A program made the position numbers and the translations under genes. This document shows, piece after piece, positions 52,555-61,830 of a stretch of DNA of 64,000 bases. The notes below the pieces were generated by a model. The model saw only the letters and a program-made list of their open reading frames with translations. It made no database searches and was not told the DNA's origin. Within the stretch, counting starts at the first letter, position 1. Each line of letters begins with the position of its first letter. The DNA comes from CAIWHR01 sp963788185 (lineage in GTDB: Bacteria > Pseudomonadota > Gammaproteobacteria > Burkholderiales > Casimicrobiaceae): assembly GCA_963788185.1 (NCBI GenBank), contig CAWBGE010000023.1, forward strand, positions 1 through 64,000, read 5' to 3'.

Positions 52555-52756
52555 AGGCTCTCGTCGCCAAATGCAAACAGGCAAAAACGTCGCCCGTTGG
52601 CGACAAAACGTCGAGTAATTGCGCTTTGCACAACGCAAGCCTCTGCACCGCGGGTCTTTTCCCTTTTGCAGCATGGCTTTTTGTCCTCGTTCCCGCTACC
52701 CTCGCAGGTATGCAAAACGATCCCCGCGCCGCCCCTGCGATGCGCGCTTTGACGCG

Positions 52757-53620
52757 ATGATGCCCCGGTTGCGCAATTTCGCCACCATACTGCTGCTCGC
52801 CGTCGCTGTCGGTCAGGCCGAGGCGGCGCGCGTAGGCGTGGTTGCGAACAACCTCTTCAACGAAGCCGCCGCCGACTTCAATGCGCGGTTGTCCGGGCAC
52901 AGCTTTACAGCCATCGACGCCAGCGGTTCGGCGCCCTCGCTGTCGAGCCTCACCGCTGCCTATGACGTGCTGCTCGTCTATGCCGACGGCCCCTTCGCCA
53001 TATCGCCCGCCGTGGGCGACGTTGCCGCTGCATTCGCCAACACCGGGCGGCCCGTGGTCCTCGGCACGTTCTATGACCAGGTCCGCAGCGTTTCTGCCGG
53101 GGGCGCCGGCAGCGGCTGGGGTGCGCTCGAGGTGCTGGACCCGAACGTCACCGACGGGGCGGGCGTACCTTACCCCGGCGGACAGTCGCGCACGCTCAAT
53201 TCCGCCGCGACGGTCGCGCACCCGCTGACCCGGCAGGTGACGTCACTGTTCGGCACCAAGTGGGCCGGCGGCAACGAAGCCAAGCCCGGGACGATCGTCG
53301 TCGCCGAATGGGCGCAGCGCAACGCGCGCAACACGGTCGATCCCGCCATCGCCTACCGCACGACAGGATACGCGTGCGTGATCCAGATCGGCATTGCGCC
53401 GCACTACGCGGCAACGGGAAATCCGCTGGCGGTTTTCGGTACCGACTTCGGCGGCGACTTCTACCGCGTCTGGCAGAACACTTTCGACTTCGCGGGACGT
53501 GGCTGCGTGAGTTCCGCGCCGGAGGTCCCCGCGCTTTCCGACCTCGCACTGGTAGCGCTGGCGCTGGCACTCGCGGCCCTCGGCTGGCGCGAGCGCGAGC
53601 GCGCCACCGCGCGGCGCTGA
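52757..53620 (+). CDS. Secreted protein with IPTL-CTERM-like C-terminal sorting signal
   Basis: About 287 residues from ATG 52757 (ATG 52760 adjacent). The N-terminal signal peptide is MMPRLRNFATILLLAVAVGQ, cleaved after AEA. The middle domain starts VGVVANNLFNEAAADFNARL and alternates beta-strands with Gly/Ala-rich turns, including YDVLLVYADGPFAISPAVGD and VVLGTFYDQV. It may be a flavodoxin-like or ThuA-like domain, but I do not recognise it firmly. The end VPALSDLALVALALALAALG, followed by an arginine-rich tail, matches the IPTL-CTERM plan of Pro-x-Leu-Ser, helix and basic tail. The location between queA and tgt suggests an insertion into an old operon. Confidence 0.75.
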   Translation: MMPRLRNFATILLLAVAVGQAEAARVGVVANNLFNEAAADFNARLSGHSFTAIDASGSAPSLSSLTAAYDVLLVYADGPFAISPAVGDVAAAFANTGRPVVLGTFYDQVRSVSAGGAGSGWGALEVLDPNVTDGAGVPYPGGQSRTLNSAATVAHPLTRQVTSLFGTKWAGGNEAKPGTIVVAEWAQRNARNTVDPAIAYRTTGYACVIQIGIAPHYAATGNPLAVFGTDFGGDFYRVWQNTFDFAGRGCVSSAPEVPALSDLALVALALALAALGWRERERATARR

Positions 53621-53665
53621 CCGCTCCATCAGCCAGGGCCTGCGCCCTGCGGGTCGTCCCATCCC

Positions 53666-54781
53666 ATGCGCTTCGAAATCCTCGGCACGTCGGGCCGCGC
53701 CCGGCGCGGGCGCCTGCAGCTCGCGCACGGCACCGTGGAAACGCCGGTATTCATGCCGGTCGGAACCTACGGCACCGTCAAGGCGATGTCACCCGTCGAA
53801 CTCGTCGCAGCGGGAGCGCAGATCGTCCTGGGCAACACCTTCCACCTGTGGCTGCGTCCGGGCATCGAGGTGATCGGCGCACACCGGGGCCTGCACCGCT
53901 TCATGGGCTGGGAGCGCCCGATTCTCACCGATTCGGGGGGATTTCAGGTCTTCAGCCTCGGCCCGCTGCGCAAGGTGCGCGAGGAAGGCGTCACCTTCGC
54001 GTCTCCGGTCAACGGCGACAAGCTTCTGCTCACGCCCGAAACCTCGATGCAGGTGCAGCGTGCGCTCGACTCCGACGTGGCGATGATCTTCGACGAGTGC
54101 ACGCCCTACCCGGCGTCGCGCGACGAGGCAGCCCGGTCGATGGAGCTCTCGCTGCGCTGGGCGGCGCGGTCGCGCAGCGCCTTCGACGATCTTGGCAATC
54201 CGAATGCGTTGTTCGGCATCGTCCAGGGGGGCATGCACGAGGATCTGCGTGACCTCTCGCGGGCGGGACTCGAGGCCATCGGCTTCGACGGCTACGCGAT
54301 CGGAGGGCTGTCGGTCGGCGAACCGAAGGCCGAGATGATGCGGCTTCTCGACCACGTGGCGCCGCGTCTGCCGGCGGACAAGCCGCGCTACCTGATGGGC
54401 GTCGGCACGCCGGAGGACATCGTCGCCGGCGTCGAAGCCGGGGTCGACATGTTCGACTGCGTGCTGCCGACCCGCAACGCCCGCAACGGATGGCTGTTCA
54501 CCCGCTTCGGCGACATCAAGATCCGCAACGCGCGCCACAAGTGCGACCCGCGACCGCTCGACGCGACCTGCGCGTGCTACACCTGCCGCCACTTCTCGCG
54601 CGCCTATCTGCACCACCTGCAGCGCGTCGGCGAAATTCTCGGTGCGCGACTCAACACCATCCACAACCTCCATTATTACCTGTCGCTGGCGGCCGGCATG
54701 AGGGAAGCGATCGCCGGCGACGCCCTGCCCGCCTTTGCGGCGCGCTTCCGCGCCGAGCGCGCGGCCGGCCCCAGTGCCTGA
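53666..54781 (+). CDS. tgt: Queuine tRNA-ribosyltransferase
   Basis: The protein has 371 residues. It exchanges guanine-34 for preQ1 in tRNAs with GUN anticodons. The catalytic Asp89 lies in ILTDSGGFQVFSLGPLRKV, the second catalytic region is VGTPEDIVAGVEAGVDMFDC, and the zinc site is CACYTCRHFSRAYLHHL followed by the later His of the NTIHNLHYY segment. It precedes yajC-secD-secF, the classic proteobacterial order. Confidence 0.98.
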   Translation: MRFEILGTSGRARRGRLQLAHGTVETPVFMPVGTYGTVKAMSPVELVAAGAQIVLGNTFHLWLRPGIEVIGAHRGLHRFMGWERPILTDSGGFQVFSLGPLRKVREEGVTFASPVNGDKLLLTPETSMQVQRALDSDVAMIFDECTPYPASRDEAARSMELSLRWAARSRSAFDDLGNPNALFGIVQGGMHEDLRDLSRAGLEAIGFDGYAIGGLSVGEPKAEMMRLLDHVAPRLPADKPRYLMGVGTPEDIVAGVEAGVDMFDCVLPTRNARNGWLFTRFGDIKIRNARHKCDPRPLDATCACYTCRHFSRAYLHHLQRVGEILGARLNTIHNLHYYLSLAAGMREAIAGDALPAFAARFRAERAAGPSA

Positions 54782-54957
54782 CCCACGGCAGGCGCGCAGC
54801 TGCGGCAGATCGCCGGACACCCGCGCGCCGCGTGGTAGAATTCAAAGTTACGGTTTTCGCGCGATATTCATCGTTTGACAGGTTCCCAGGGCAGCATCGG
54901 GGCCGACGGCATTCGTGGCGTTCGCGCGGAAGAAGACTATTGTCGGAGGATTCCAAC

Positions 54958-55290
54958 GTGCTCTCATCGCTCCTGTTCAGCCCTGCTCACGCGCAATCGG
55001 CTTCTATCGGCGGCACCGATCTCATGGCATTCCTGCCCATGGTCGCGATCTTCGTCGTCTTCTATTTCCTGCTGATCCGCCCGCAGCAAAAGCGGGCCAA
55101 GGAGCAGAAGACGATGCTGGGGGCGCTGCAAAAAGGTGACGAGGTCGTCACCGCCGGAGGCCTGGTCGGCAAGATCGGCAAACTGACCGAGCAATACGCA
55201 ACGCTCGAAGTGTCGCCCAGCGTCGAGATCACCGTGCAACGGCAGGCCGTTTCGCAGTTGCTGCCCAAGGGCACGATCAAGGCGCTCTGA
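54958..55290 (+). CDS. yajC: Preprotein translocase subunit YajC
   Basis: The protein has 110 residues from GTG 54958, which has GGAGG eight bases upstream. One membrane helix (LMAFLPMVAIFVVFYFLLIR) is followed by PQQKRAKEQKTMLGALQKGD and VVTAGGLVGKIGKLTEQYAT. It is the accessory subunit of the SecDF complex and is followed by secD. Confidence 0.96.
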   Translation: MLSSLLFSPAHAQSASIGGTDLMAFLPMVAIFVVFYFLLIRPQQKRAKEQKTMLGALQKGDEVVTAGGLVGKIGKLTEQYATLEVSPSVEITVQRQAVSQLLPKGTIKAL

Positions 55291-55411
55291 CGCTCCCGGT
55301 GGCCCGAGAGCCGCCCCCCGTCAAGCTTTCCGCACGGCGAGGTCCGAGGGCCGCCCTCCGCGGCCGTCGCCCCCGCCGGAACCGCCAGACTCAAAGCAAC
55401 CGAACGGCGCC

Positions 55412-57280
55412 ATGAACCGCTACCCCCTCTGGAAATACCTGCTCATCGGCGCTGCGCTGCTGATCGGCTTCCTGTACACGCTGCCGAACTTCTTCCCGGA
55501 AGCGCCTGCCGTGCAGGTAAGCACATCGAAGGCCACGGTCAAGCTCGACACCGCGCTTCTCGTCCAGGTCGAGAGCGCGCTGCAGACCGCCAAGATCCCC
55601 TACCGCGGCGCCGTGCTGGACGATACCGGCGTCAAGGTCAGGCTCGCCGACACCGACACGCAGATTCGCGCCCGCGACGCGCTGCAGGGGAGCCTCGGTG
55701 AAAATTACATCGTCGCGCTCAACCTGCTCTCGTCGTCGCCACGGTGGCTGGCGGCGATCGGTGCGCTCCCGATGTACCTGGGCCTGGACCTCCGCGGCGG
55801 CGTCCACTTCCTGCTGCAGGTCGACATGAAGGCGGCGCTGGAAAAGGCGGCCGACCGCTACACCACCGACATCCGGTCGCTGCTGCGCGAAAAGAAGGCG
55901 CAATACAGCGGCGTCGGCCGCGAAGGCGGCAACGTCGTGATCCGCTTCCGCGACGAAGCCGAGCGTAACAAGTCGCGCCTCGAGATCGAGAAGGCGTTTC
56001 CCGACCTCGCACTGCGCGAGGTGGATGGCGCCGCCGGCGACCTGCGCCTCATCGCGGCTCTGAAGCCCGAAGCCCAGAAGCGCATCCAGGACGGCGCCGT
56101 CCAGCAGAACATCACCATCCTGCGCAATCGCGTCAACGAGCTGGGGGTGGCCGAGCCCATCATCCAGCAGCAGGGCGCCGATCGCGTCGTGGTCCAGCTT
56201 CCGGGCGTACAGGACACCGCACGCGCCAAGGACATCCTCGGCCGCACGGCTTCGCTGGAAATCCGGATGGTCAACGAGGACGCGGGCGCGCTCGAGCAGG
56301 CAATGGCCGGTCAGGTGCCGTTCGGCAGCGATCTCTTCACCGAGCGCGGCGGCTCCCCGGTGCTGGTCAAGCGCCAGGTCGTGCTGACCGGCGACCGCAT
56401 CAACGACGCCCAGCCCGGCTTCGACCAGCGGAGCAACGAACCCGCCGTGCACGTCAACCTCGACGGCACGGGCGCGCGGATCTTCAAGGAAGTCACGCGC
56501 GAACACGTCGGCAAGCGGATGGCGATCGTGCTGGTGGAGAAGGGCAAGGCCGAGGTGATCACCGCACCGGTGATCCGCGAGGAGATCGGCGGCGGCCGCG
56601 TTCAGATCAGCGGCCGGATGACCACGCGCGAGGCCAACGACACCGCGCTGCTGATGCGCGCGGGCGCGCTCGCGGCGCCGATGGAGATCGTCGAGGAACG
56701 CACCGTCGGCCCGTCGCTGGGCCGCGAGAACATCGCCAAGGGCTTCAACTCGGTGACCTACGGCTTCATCGTGCTGTCGCTGTTCATCTGCGCGTATTAC
56801 ATGCTGATGGGACTCATATCGGTGGTCGCGCTGTCGATCAACCTGTTGCTGCTGGTGTCGATCCTGTCGATGCTGCAGGCAACGCTCACGCTGCCAGGCA
56901 TCGCGGCCATCGCGCTGACGCTCGGCATGGCCATCGATGCCAACGTGCTGATCAACGAGCGCATCCGCGAGGAGCTGCGCTGGGGCGCCACGCCGCACGC
57001 GGCGATCCAGGCCGGCTACGAGCGTGCCTGGGGCACGATCCTCGATTCCAACATCACGACGCTGATCGCCGGCGTCGCGCTGTTCATCTTCGGCTCGGGA
57101 CCGGTGCGGGGCTTCGCCGTCGTCCACTGCCTCGGGATCATGACGTCGATGTTCTCGGCGGTGTTCATCTCCCGCGGCATCGTCAACCTCGTCTATGGCG
57201 GCCGCAAGAAGCTGGAGAGGATCTCGATCGGCCAGATCTGGCGCCCGGCGCCAGCACCGGGCAGCCCGGCACAGACGTAA
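55412..57280 (+). CDS. secD: Protein translocase subunit SecD
   Basis: The protein has 622 residues. TM1 is WKYLLIGAALLIGFLYTLPN, followed by a large periplasmic P1 region with LGLDLRGGVHFLLQVDM. The C-terminal membrane part (about residues 450-600) has FNSVTYGFIVLSLFICAYYM, LTLGMAIDANVLINERIREE with the essential Asp-Ala-Asn motif, and the final VHCLGIMTSMFSAVF. It uses the proton gradient to pull exported proteins out of SecYEG. It is followed by secF after 51 bases. Confidence 0.98.
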   Translation: MNRYPLWKYLLIGAALLIGFLYTLPNFFPEAPAVQVSTSKATVKLDTALLVQVESALQTAKIPYRGAVLDDTGVKVRLADTDTQIRARDALQGSLGENYIVALNLLSSSPRWLAAIGALPMYLGLDLRGGVHFLLQVDMKAALEKAADRYTTDIRSLLREKKAQYSGVGREGGNVVIRFRDEAERNKSRLEIEKAFPDLALREVDGAAGDLRLIAALKPEAQKRIQDGAVQQNITILRNRVNELGVAEPIIQQQGADRVVVQLPGVQDTARAKDILGRTASLEIRMVNEDAGALEQAMAGQVPFGSDLFTERGGSPVLVKRQVVLTGDRINDAQPGFDQRSNEPAVHVNLDGTGARIFKEVTREHVGKRMAIVLVEKGKAEVITAPVIREEIGGGRVQISGRMTTREANDTALLMRAGALAAPMEIVEERTVGPSLGRENIAKGFNSVTYGFIVLSLFICAYYMLMGLISVVALSINLLLLVSILSMLQATLTLPGIAAIALTLGMAIDANVLINERIREELRWGATPHAAIQAGYERAWGTILDSNITTLIAGVALFIFGSGPVRGFAVVHCLGIMTSMFSAVFISRGIVNLVYGGRKKLERISIGQIWRPAPAPGSPAQT

Positions 57281-57331
57281 GCCCCCCGCGCCCCGTCCCG
57301 CGACCTGACCCACCGACTGCGAACGCACATC

Positions 57332-58273
57332 ATGGAATTCTTCCGCTTCAAGCGCGACATCCCGTTCATGCGGCACGCGCTGATCTTCAACGTGATCTCC
57401 GGTATCACGTTTCTGCTGGCCGTGATCTTCCTCGCCACTCGGGGACTCAACCTCGGCGTCGACTTCCGCGGCGGCACGGTGATCGAAGTGCGCTACGCGC
57501 AGGCCGTCGACTTCAACCGGGTGCGCGCGGCGATCGACAAGCTGGCCCTCGGCGAATACTCGGCGCAGAGTTTCGGCACGTCGGATACGGCGCTGATCCG
57601 CCTGCCCCTCAAGGAAGGCGTGTCGAGCGCCCAGCTCTCCGAGCGGGTGATGACCGCGCTCAAGGCCGACGATCCGTCGGCGACACAGAAGCGCGTCGAG
57701 TTCGTCGGCCCCCAGGTGGGCCGGGAGCTCTACGAGAACGGCGCGCTGGCGCTGCTGCTCGTATCGGTCGGCATCGTCGCCTATCTCGCCATGCGCTTCG
57801 AATGGCGTTTCGCCGTCGCGGCCATCGTCGCCAACCTGCACGACATCATCATCATCCTGGGCTTCTTCGCGCTGTTCCAGTGGGAATTCTCGCTGCCGGT
57901 GCTCGCGGCGATCCTGGCGGTGCTCGGCTATTCGGTCAACGAATCGGTGGTGGTCGCCGACCGGATCCGCGAGAACTTCCGCAAGATGCGCAAGGCCTCG
58001 GTGACGCACGTCATCGACAACGCAATCACCACCACGATGTCGCGCACGATCATCACGCACGGCAGCACGCAGCTGATGGTGACGTCGATGCTCCTGTTCG
58101 GCGGCGAGACGCTGCACTATTTCGCGCTGGCGCTGACCATCGGCATCCTGTTCGGCATCTACTCGTCGGTGCTGGTGATGGCGCCGCTGGTGATGTGGAT
58201 GGGTGTTTCGCGCGAGGACCTCGTCAAGCCGGAGAAGAAGCGCGGCCTCGAAGGCGAGAAGATCGTCCCGTAG
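57332..58273 (+). CDS. secF: Protein translocase subunit SecF
   Basis: The protein has 313 residues. TM1 is MRHALIFNVISGITFLLAVI, then the SecF signature LNLGVDFRGGTVIEV, and the membrane block with VGIVAYLAMRFEWRFAVAAI, AVLGYSVNESVVVADRIREN and TSMLLFGGETLHYFALALTI. It is the partner of SecD in the SecDF-YajC complex. Confidence 0.98.
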   Translation: MEFFRFKRDIPFMRHALIFNVISGITFLLAVIFLATRGLNLGVDFRGGTVIEVRYAQAVDFNRVRAAIDKLALGEYSAQSFGTSDTALIRLPLKEGVSSAQLSERVMTALKADDPSATQKRVEFVGPQVGRELYENGALALLLVSVGIVAYLAMRFEWRFAVAAIVANLHDIIIILGFFALFQWEFSLPVLAAILAVLGYSVNESVVVADRIRENFRKMRKASVTHVIDNAITTTMSRTIITHGSTQLMVTSMLLFGGETLHYFALALTIGILFGIYSSVLVMAPLVMWMGVSREDLVKPEKKRGLEGEKIVP

Positions 58274-58344
58274 TCGGCGATCCGGAACACGCGACTGGAT
58301 GGCCACTCCCCTCTTGCGGCAGGCCTGACCCGAACCCGACCGCA

Positions 58345-59004
58345 ATGTTCACGACGCTGCTGTACTCCCTGCTCGCGCTCGACCAGACGCTCGCGGCGCT
58401 CGCCACGCAGTACGGCCCGTGGCTGTATGCGCTGCTGTTCCTCGTGATTTTCGCCGAGACCGGACTGGTGGTGTTCCCGTTCCTGCCCGGCGATTCGCTG
58501 CTGTTCATTTCCGGAACGGTGGTCGCCTCCGTCGGCCTGAATGTGCACGCGCTGGTGGCGCTGCTGGTCGTTGCCGCGGTGCTGGGCGACACGGTGAACT
58601 ACTCGATCGGACGCTACATCGGGCCGCGGGTCTTCGACAAACCCGATTCCCGCTGGTTCAGGCAGGAGCATCTGCGCCGCACGCAGGCGTTCTACGACAA
58701 GTACGGCGGCGTCACGATCATCATCGGCCGCTTCGTTCCCATCGTCCGCACCTTTGCCCCGTTTCTCGCCGGCGTGGCCGGCATGACCTATCGCAAGTTC
58801 ATCACCTTCAACGTGGTCGGCGGCGTGCTGTGGATTTCGTCGCTGGTGTACGCCGGCTATGTGTTCGGCAACATTCCCTGGGTCAAGACGAACCTGTCGC
58901 TGATCGTCATCGCCATCGTCGCCGTTTCGCTGATCCCGGTGCTGTCCACCTGGTGGCGCGAACACCGCAACAAAGTGGGGTCAGACCCGATTTCCCGGGT
59001 CTGA
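58345..59004 (+). CDS. DedA-family membrane protein
   Basis: The protein has 219 residues from ATG 58345. The family motif FAETGLVVFPFLPGDSLLFI is followed by GDTVNYSIGRYIGPRVF, YGGVTIIIGRFVPIVRTFAP (the R-F-x-P-x-x-R-x2-P motif) and FLAGVAGMTYRKFITFNVVG. Members are lipid scramblase-like proteins; several flip undecaprenyl phosphate or phosphatidylethanolamine. The last ten residues (KVGSDPISRV) are encoded by a 17-bp inverted repeat, so the natural C-terminus was probably altered by that element. Confidence 0.92.
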   Translation: MFTTLLYSLLALDQTLAALATQYGPWLYALLFLVIFAETGLVVFPFLPGDSLLFISGTVVASVGLNVHALVALLVVAAVLGDTVNYSIGRYIGPRVFDKPDSRWFRQEHLRRTQAFYDKYGGVTIIIGRFVPIVRTFAPFLAGVAGMTYRKFITFNVVGGVLWISSLVYAGYVFGNIPWVKTNLSLIVIAIVAVSLIPVLSTWWREHRNKVGSDPISRV

Positions 59005-59013
59005 CCCCACTTT
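58972..59013. repeat. 17-bp perfect inverted repeat between the DedA gene and purB
   Basis: AAAGTGGGGTCAGACCC (58972-58988) and GGGTCTGACCCCACTTT (58997-59013) form a perfect 17-bp stem around an 8-base loop. It overlaps the last codons and stop of the DedA gene and ends 14 bases before the purB stop. The core GGGGTCAGACCC looks like a REP-type palindrome. It may act as a two-way terminator between the convergent genes, although no long T-run follows. Confidence 0.8.
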
Positions 59014-59026
59014 CCCCCAATTTCCC

Positions 59027-60409
59027 TCAGGCGCGGCGGGCGAGTTCAGCCGCCTTGCCGACGTAGGTCGCCGGAGCGAGCGCCTTCAACCGCTGCCGTG
59101 CGTCTTCCGGGATCGCCAGGCCGTCGATGAACGCGTGCAGCGCCGCGCGCGTGATGCCGCCCTTGCCGCGGGTCAGCGCTTTCAACTGCTCGTAGGGATT
59201 GGGCACCCCGTAGCGACGCATCACGGTCTGGATCGGTTCGGCGAGCACCTCCCAGTTGGCGTCGAGGTCTGCCGCGAGGCGTGCCTCGTCGACCGCAAGC
59301 TTCCCCAGCCCCTGGCGCAGCGACACCCACCCCAGCAGCGTGTAGCCGAGCGCCGTGCCCATGTTGCGCAGAACCGTCGAATCGGTGAGGTCGCGCTGCC
59401 AGCGCGATATCGGCAGCTTCTCGGAAAGATGCCGCAAAAGCGCGTTCGCGATCCCCAGGTTGCCTTCCGAATTCTCGAAATCGATCGGATTGACCTTGTG
59501 CGGCATCGTCGACGATCCCACTTCGCCCTCGCTGACGCGCTGGCGAAAATAACCCAGCGACACGTATCCCCACACATCGCGGTCGAAGTCGATCAGGATC
59601 GTGTTGATGCGGGCAATCGCGTCGAACAGTTCGGCCATGCAATCGTGCGGCTCGATCTGCGTCGTGTACGGATTGAACTCGAGGCCGAGTCCCGTGACGA
59701 CCCTTGCCGCCAGCGCTTCCCAGTCGACGTCCGGGTAAGCGACCAGGTGGGCGTTGTAGTTGCCCACCGCACCGTTGAGCTTGCCCAGGAGCGACAGCGC
59801 TTCGAGCGCGGACACCTGTCGATCGATGCGCGCGACCACGTTGGCGACTTCCTTGCCCACGGTCGTGGGCGTGGCAGGCTGCCCATGCGTGCGGGCGAGC
59901 ATCGGCACGGCGGCGTTCGCCTGCGCAACACCCCGCAACGCGGCGACGATGGCCGAGATCGCCGGCACCAGGACCTGCGTTCTCCCGTCCATCAGCATCA
60001 GGCCGTGCGCCAGATTGTTGATGTCCTCCGACGTGCATGCAAAGTGGAAGAACTCGGCCACCCGGGCCACTTCGGGAAGCTGCGCGAACCGCTCCTTCAG
60101 CCAGTATTCGACCGCCTTGACGTCGTGGTTCGTCGTGCGCTCGATGGCCTTGATGCGGGCGGCATCTTCCGGCGCGAACGACGTGCCTGCCGCGTCGAGC
60201 GCCGCCTTCGCCTCGGCCGAGAACGGTACCACCTCCGGAATGCCGGGCTCGTCGGCCAGCGCCAGCAGCCAGGCGATCTCCACGCGAACCCGGGCGCGCA
60301 TCAGGCCGAACTCGCTGAAGTGATCGCGCAGCACGGCGACCTTGGGCGCGTACCTGCCGTCGAGCGGAGAAAGGGCGAGCAGTTCGGCGGTGCCGGAGGC
60401 GGAGTTCAT
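59027..60409 (-). CDS. purB: Adenylosuccinate lyase
   Basis: The protein has 460 residues. It cleaves SAICAR and adenylosuccinate in purine synthesis. The fumarase/aspartase superfamily signature is GSSTMPHKVNPIDFENSEGN, and further blocks are CTSEDINNLAHGLMLMDGRT, TPTTVGKEVANV and SRWQRDLTDSTVLRNMGTAL. The length and order match the E. coli-type long PurB. It diverges from the glutathione transferase gene. Confidence 0.97.
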   Translation of the reverse strand: MNSASGTAELLALSPLDGRYAPKVAVLRDHFSEFGLMRARVRVEIAWLLALADEPGIPEVVPFSAEAKAALDAAGTSFAPEDAARIKAIERTTNHDVKAVEYWLKERFAQLPEVARVAEFFHFACTSEDINNLAHGLMLMDGRTQVLVPAISAIVAALRGVAQANAAVPMLARTHGQPATPTTVGKEVANVVARIDRQVSALEALSLLGKLNGAVGNYNAHLVAYPDVDWEALAARVVTGLGLEFNPYTTQIEPHDCMAELFDAIARINTILIDFDRDVWGYVSLGYFRQRVSEGEVGSSTMPHKVNPIDFENSEGNLGIANALLRHLSEKLPISRWQRDLTDSTVLRNMGTALGYTLLGWVSLRQGLGKLAVDEARLAADLDANWEVLAEPIQTVMRRYGVPNPYEQLKALTRGKGGITRAALHAFIDGLAIPEDARQRLKALAPATYVGKAAELARRA

Positions 60410-60505
60410 CGAGCAGTCTCTTGGTGAAGACCGGTCATTTTACGCTTGCGACCCCCGGGCCGGCACGCGCGTCCGCCGGTGCCCGGTCGCCCGCACGCGC
60501 ACGGG

Positions 60506-60511
60506 TATAAT
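60506..60511 (+). promoter_or_regulatory. -10 box upstream of the glutathione transferase gene
   Basis: A perfect TATAAT 31 bases before the ATG. The -35 region is GC-rich and has no good TTGACA, so an activator or a weak promoter is possible. Confidence 0.5.
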
Positions 60512-60541
60512 GGCTCTTTCGAATCGGCGTTTGCGATCACG

Positions 60542-61153
60542 ATGAAACTGCTTGCCACACTGACGAGCCCGTATGCCCGCAAGGTGCGCATCGCCCTCGC
60601 GGAAAAGAAGATCGAGTACGCGCTGGTCGAAGTCTCCCCGGTGGCGGCCGAGGACGTCGTGGCGGCGGTGAATCCGCTGGCCAAGATTCCGGCGCTGATC
60701 GTCGAGGACGGGCTTCATGTCTACGACTCGCGCGTGATCGTCGAGTATCTCGACAGCGTGAGCCCGGTGAGCCGCCTCATTCCCGAGCCGTCGCGCCAGC
60801 GGATTGCGGTCAAGCGCTGGGAAGCGCTGGCGGATGGCATCTGCGATGCCGCCGTGATCATCGTGCAGGAGCGCAAGCGGCCGGCGCAGCAGCAGGATCC
60901 GGCCGTGATCGAGCGCCAGCAGCGCAAGGTCCAGCGCGGCGTCGACGAGCTTGCGCGCGAACTCGGCGACAAGCCGTGGTGCAGCGGTGAGGCCTATTCG
61001 CTCGCCGACATCGCCACCGGCTGCGCGCTCGGCTACCTCGACTTCCGTCTCCCCGAGATCGATTGGCGCGACGCCCATCCCAATCTCGCGCGTCTCGCCG
61101 AAAAACTCGGCAAGCGCACTTCCTTCGCCGACAGCATTCCTCCGGCTGCCTGA
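60542..61153 (+). CDS. Glutathione S-transferase family protein
   Basis: The protein has 203 residues from ATG 60542. The N-terminal thioredoxin fold begins MKLLATLTSPYARKVRIALA, with Ser/Thr in the active-site turn, then NPLAKIPALIVEDG with the cis-Pro and DSRVIVEYLD for glutathione binding. The helical C-terminal domain has CSGEAYSLADIATGCALGYL. The substrate is unknown. Confidence 0.9.
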   Translation: MKLLATLTSPYARKVRIALAEKKIEYALVEVSPVAAEDVVAAVNPLAKIPALIVEDGLHVYDSRVIVEYLDSVSPVSRLIPEPSRQRIAVKRWEALADGICDAAVIIVQERKRPAQQQDPAVIERQQRKVQRGVDELARELGDKPWCSGEAYSLADIATGCALGYLDFRLPEIDWRDAHPNLARLAEKLGKRTSFADSIPPAA

Positions 61154-61211
61154 CTTCGCGACGACGATTCCGTCACCCGGCCCGCACCTCCATCATTTTG
61201 CCCAGGCGGCA

Positions 61212-61829
61212 TCAGCCCCCGCGCAGCCACGCGTGGGCATCCTCGTTGCGGGCAAGCGATTCGGCAGTCTCGATTCCCGCCTCGTCGCAGTACGCTAGGA
61301 CCGCCTGCAGCATCTGGGCCATCGAAACCACGTCGTAGGTTGCATCGTGCGGTCGCCAACCGCCGGATTTCATCCTTTCCAGCCAGTATCCCATGGTGGT
61401 CAGTTCGCTGGCCTCGGCGTCCACCACGCCTGCCATGGAGACCAGGTCGATCCAATCACCATCGATCGCCGGCAGGCCGACGACTCTGCAGGTGCGAGAA
61501 ATCATCTGCATGACGAAGTCCGGGTTGTAGGTGACGATCGAACTTCCCGTGACCATGTCCCGAAAACTCGAATAGTTCGACCGCCAATCCGAACCTGCCA
61601 GGACGGACGCGCCGGGCAGGTTCGCCAGTGCGCAGTAGCGCAGGTCGGAAAGACGGAACGTCGCTGCCGTCACGGGCAATGCGGCAATACCGGTGACCCG
61701 ATCGTGGCAAAGGCTGACGCCGGTCACGTCGATGTCCAACACGACGAATCGCATCTCGGCCAAGCGCTGCGCGGGCGACCCGGCACGTCGGCGGCCGGTC
61801 AGAATGTTACGCCGCAGCCACGTCCACAT
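61212..61829 (-). CDS. DnaQ-like 3'-5' exonuclease-family protein with altered active site
   Basis: The protein has 205 residues. It shows the DEDD exonuclease plan, but the key residues differ: ExoI is LDIDVTG (residues 31-37) in place of LDxETTG, ExoII is IVTYNPDFVMQM, and ExoIII is PHDATYDVVSMAQML in place of HxAxxDA. Metal binding could survive with Asp for Glu, but activity is doubtful. The start lies one base after the stop of the DUF294 gene, so the two are coupled. In proteobacteria such exonucleases often lie beside DUF294 proteins and an acetate permease. Confidence 0.75.
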   Translation of the reverse strand: MWTWLRRNILTGRRRAGSPAQRLAEMRFVVLDIDVTGVSLCHDRVTGIAALPVTAATFRLSDLRYCALANLPGASVLAGSDWRSNYSSFRDMVTGSSIVTYNPDFVMQMISRTCRVVGLPAIDGDWIDLVSMAGVVDAEASELTTMGYWLERMKSGGWRPHDATYDVVSMAQMLQAVLAYCDEAGIETAESLARNEDAHAWLRGG

Positions 61830-61830
61830 G

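Noticed and set aside
52589..52604. Hairpin GTCGCC / GGCGAC after queA considered as a terminator
   Set aside because: The T-run is on the minus-strand side only, and no minus-strand gene ends there; on the plus strand it has no T-run.
55391..58345. Minus-strand open frame of about 984 codons opposite secD-secF
   Set aside because: Antisense shadow of two well-conserved genes; composition is low in hydrophobic residues and no motif is visible.
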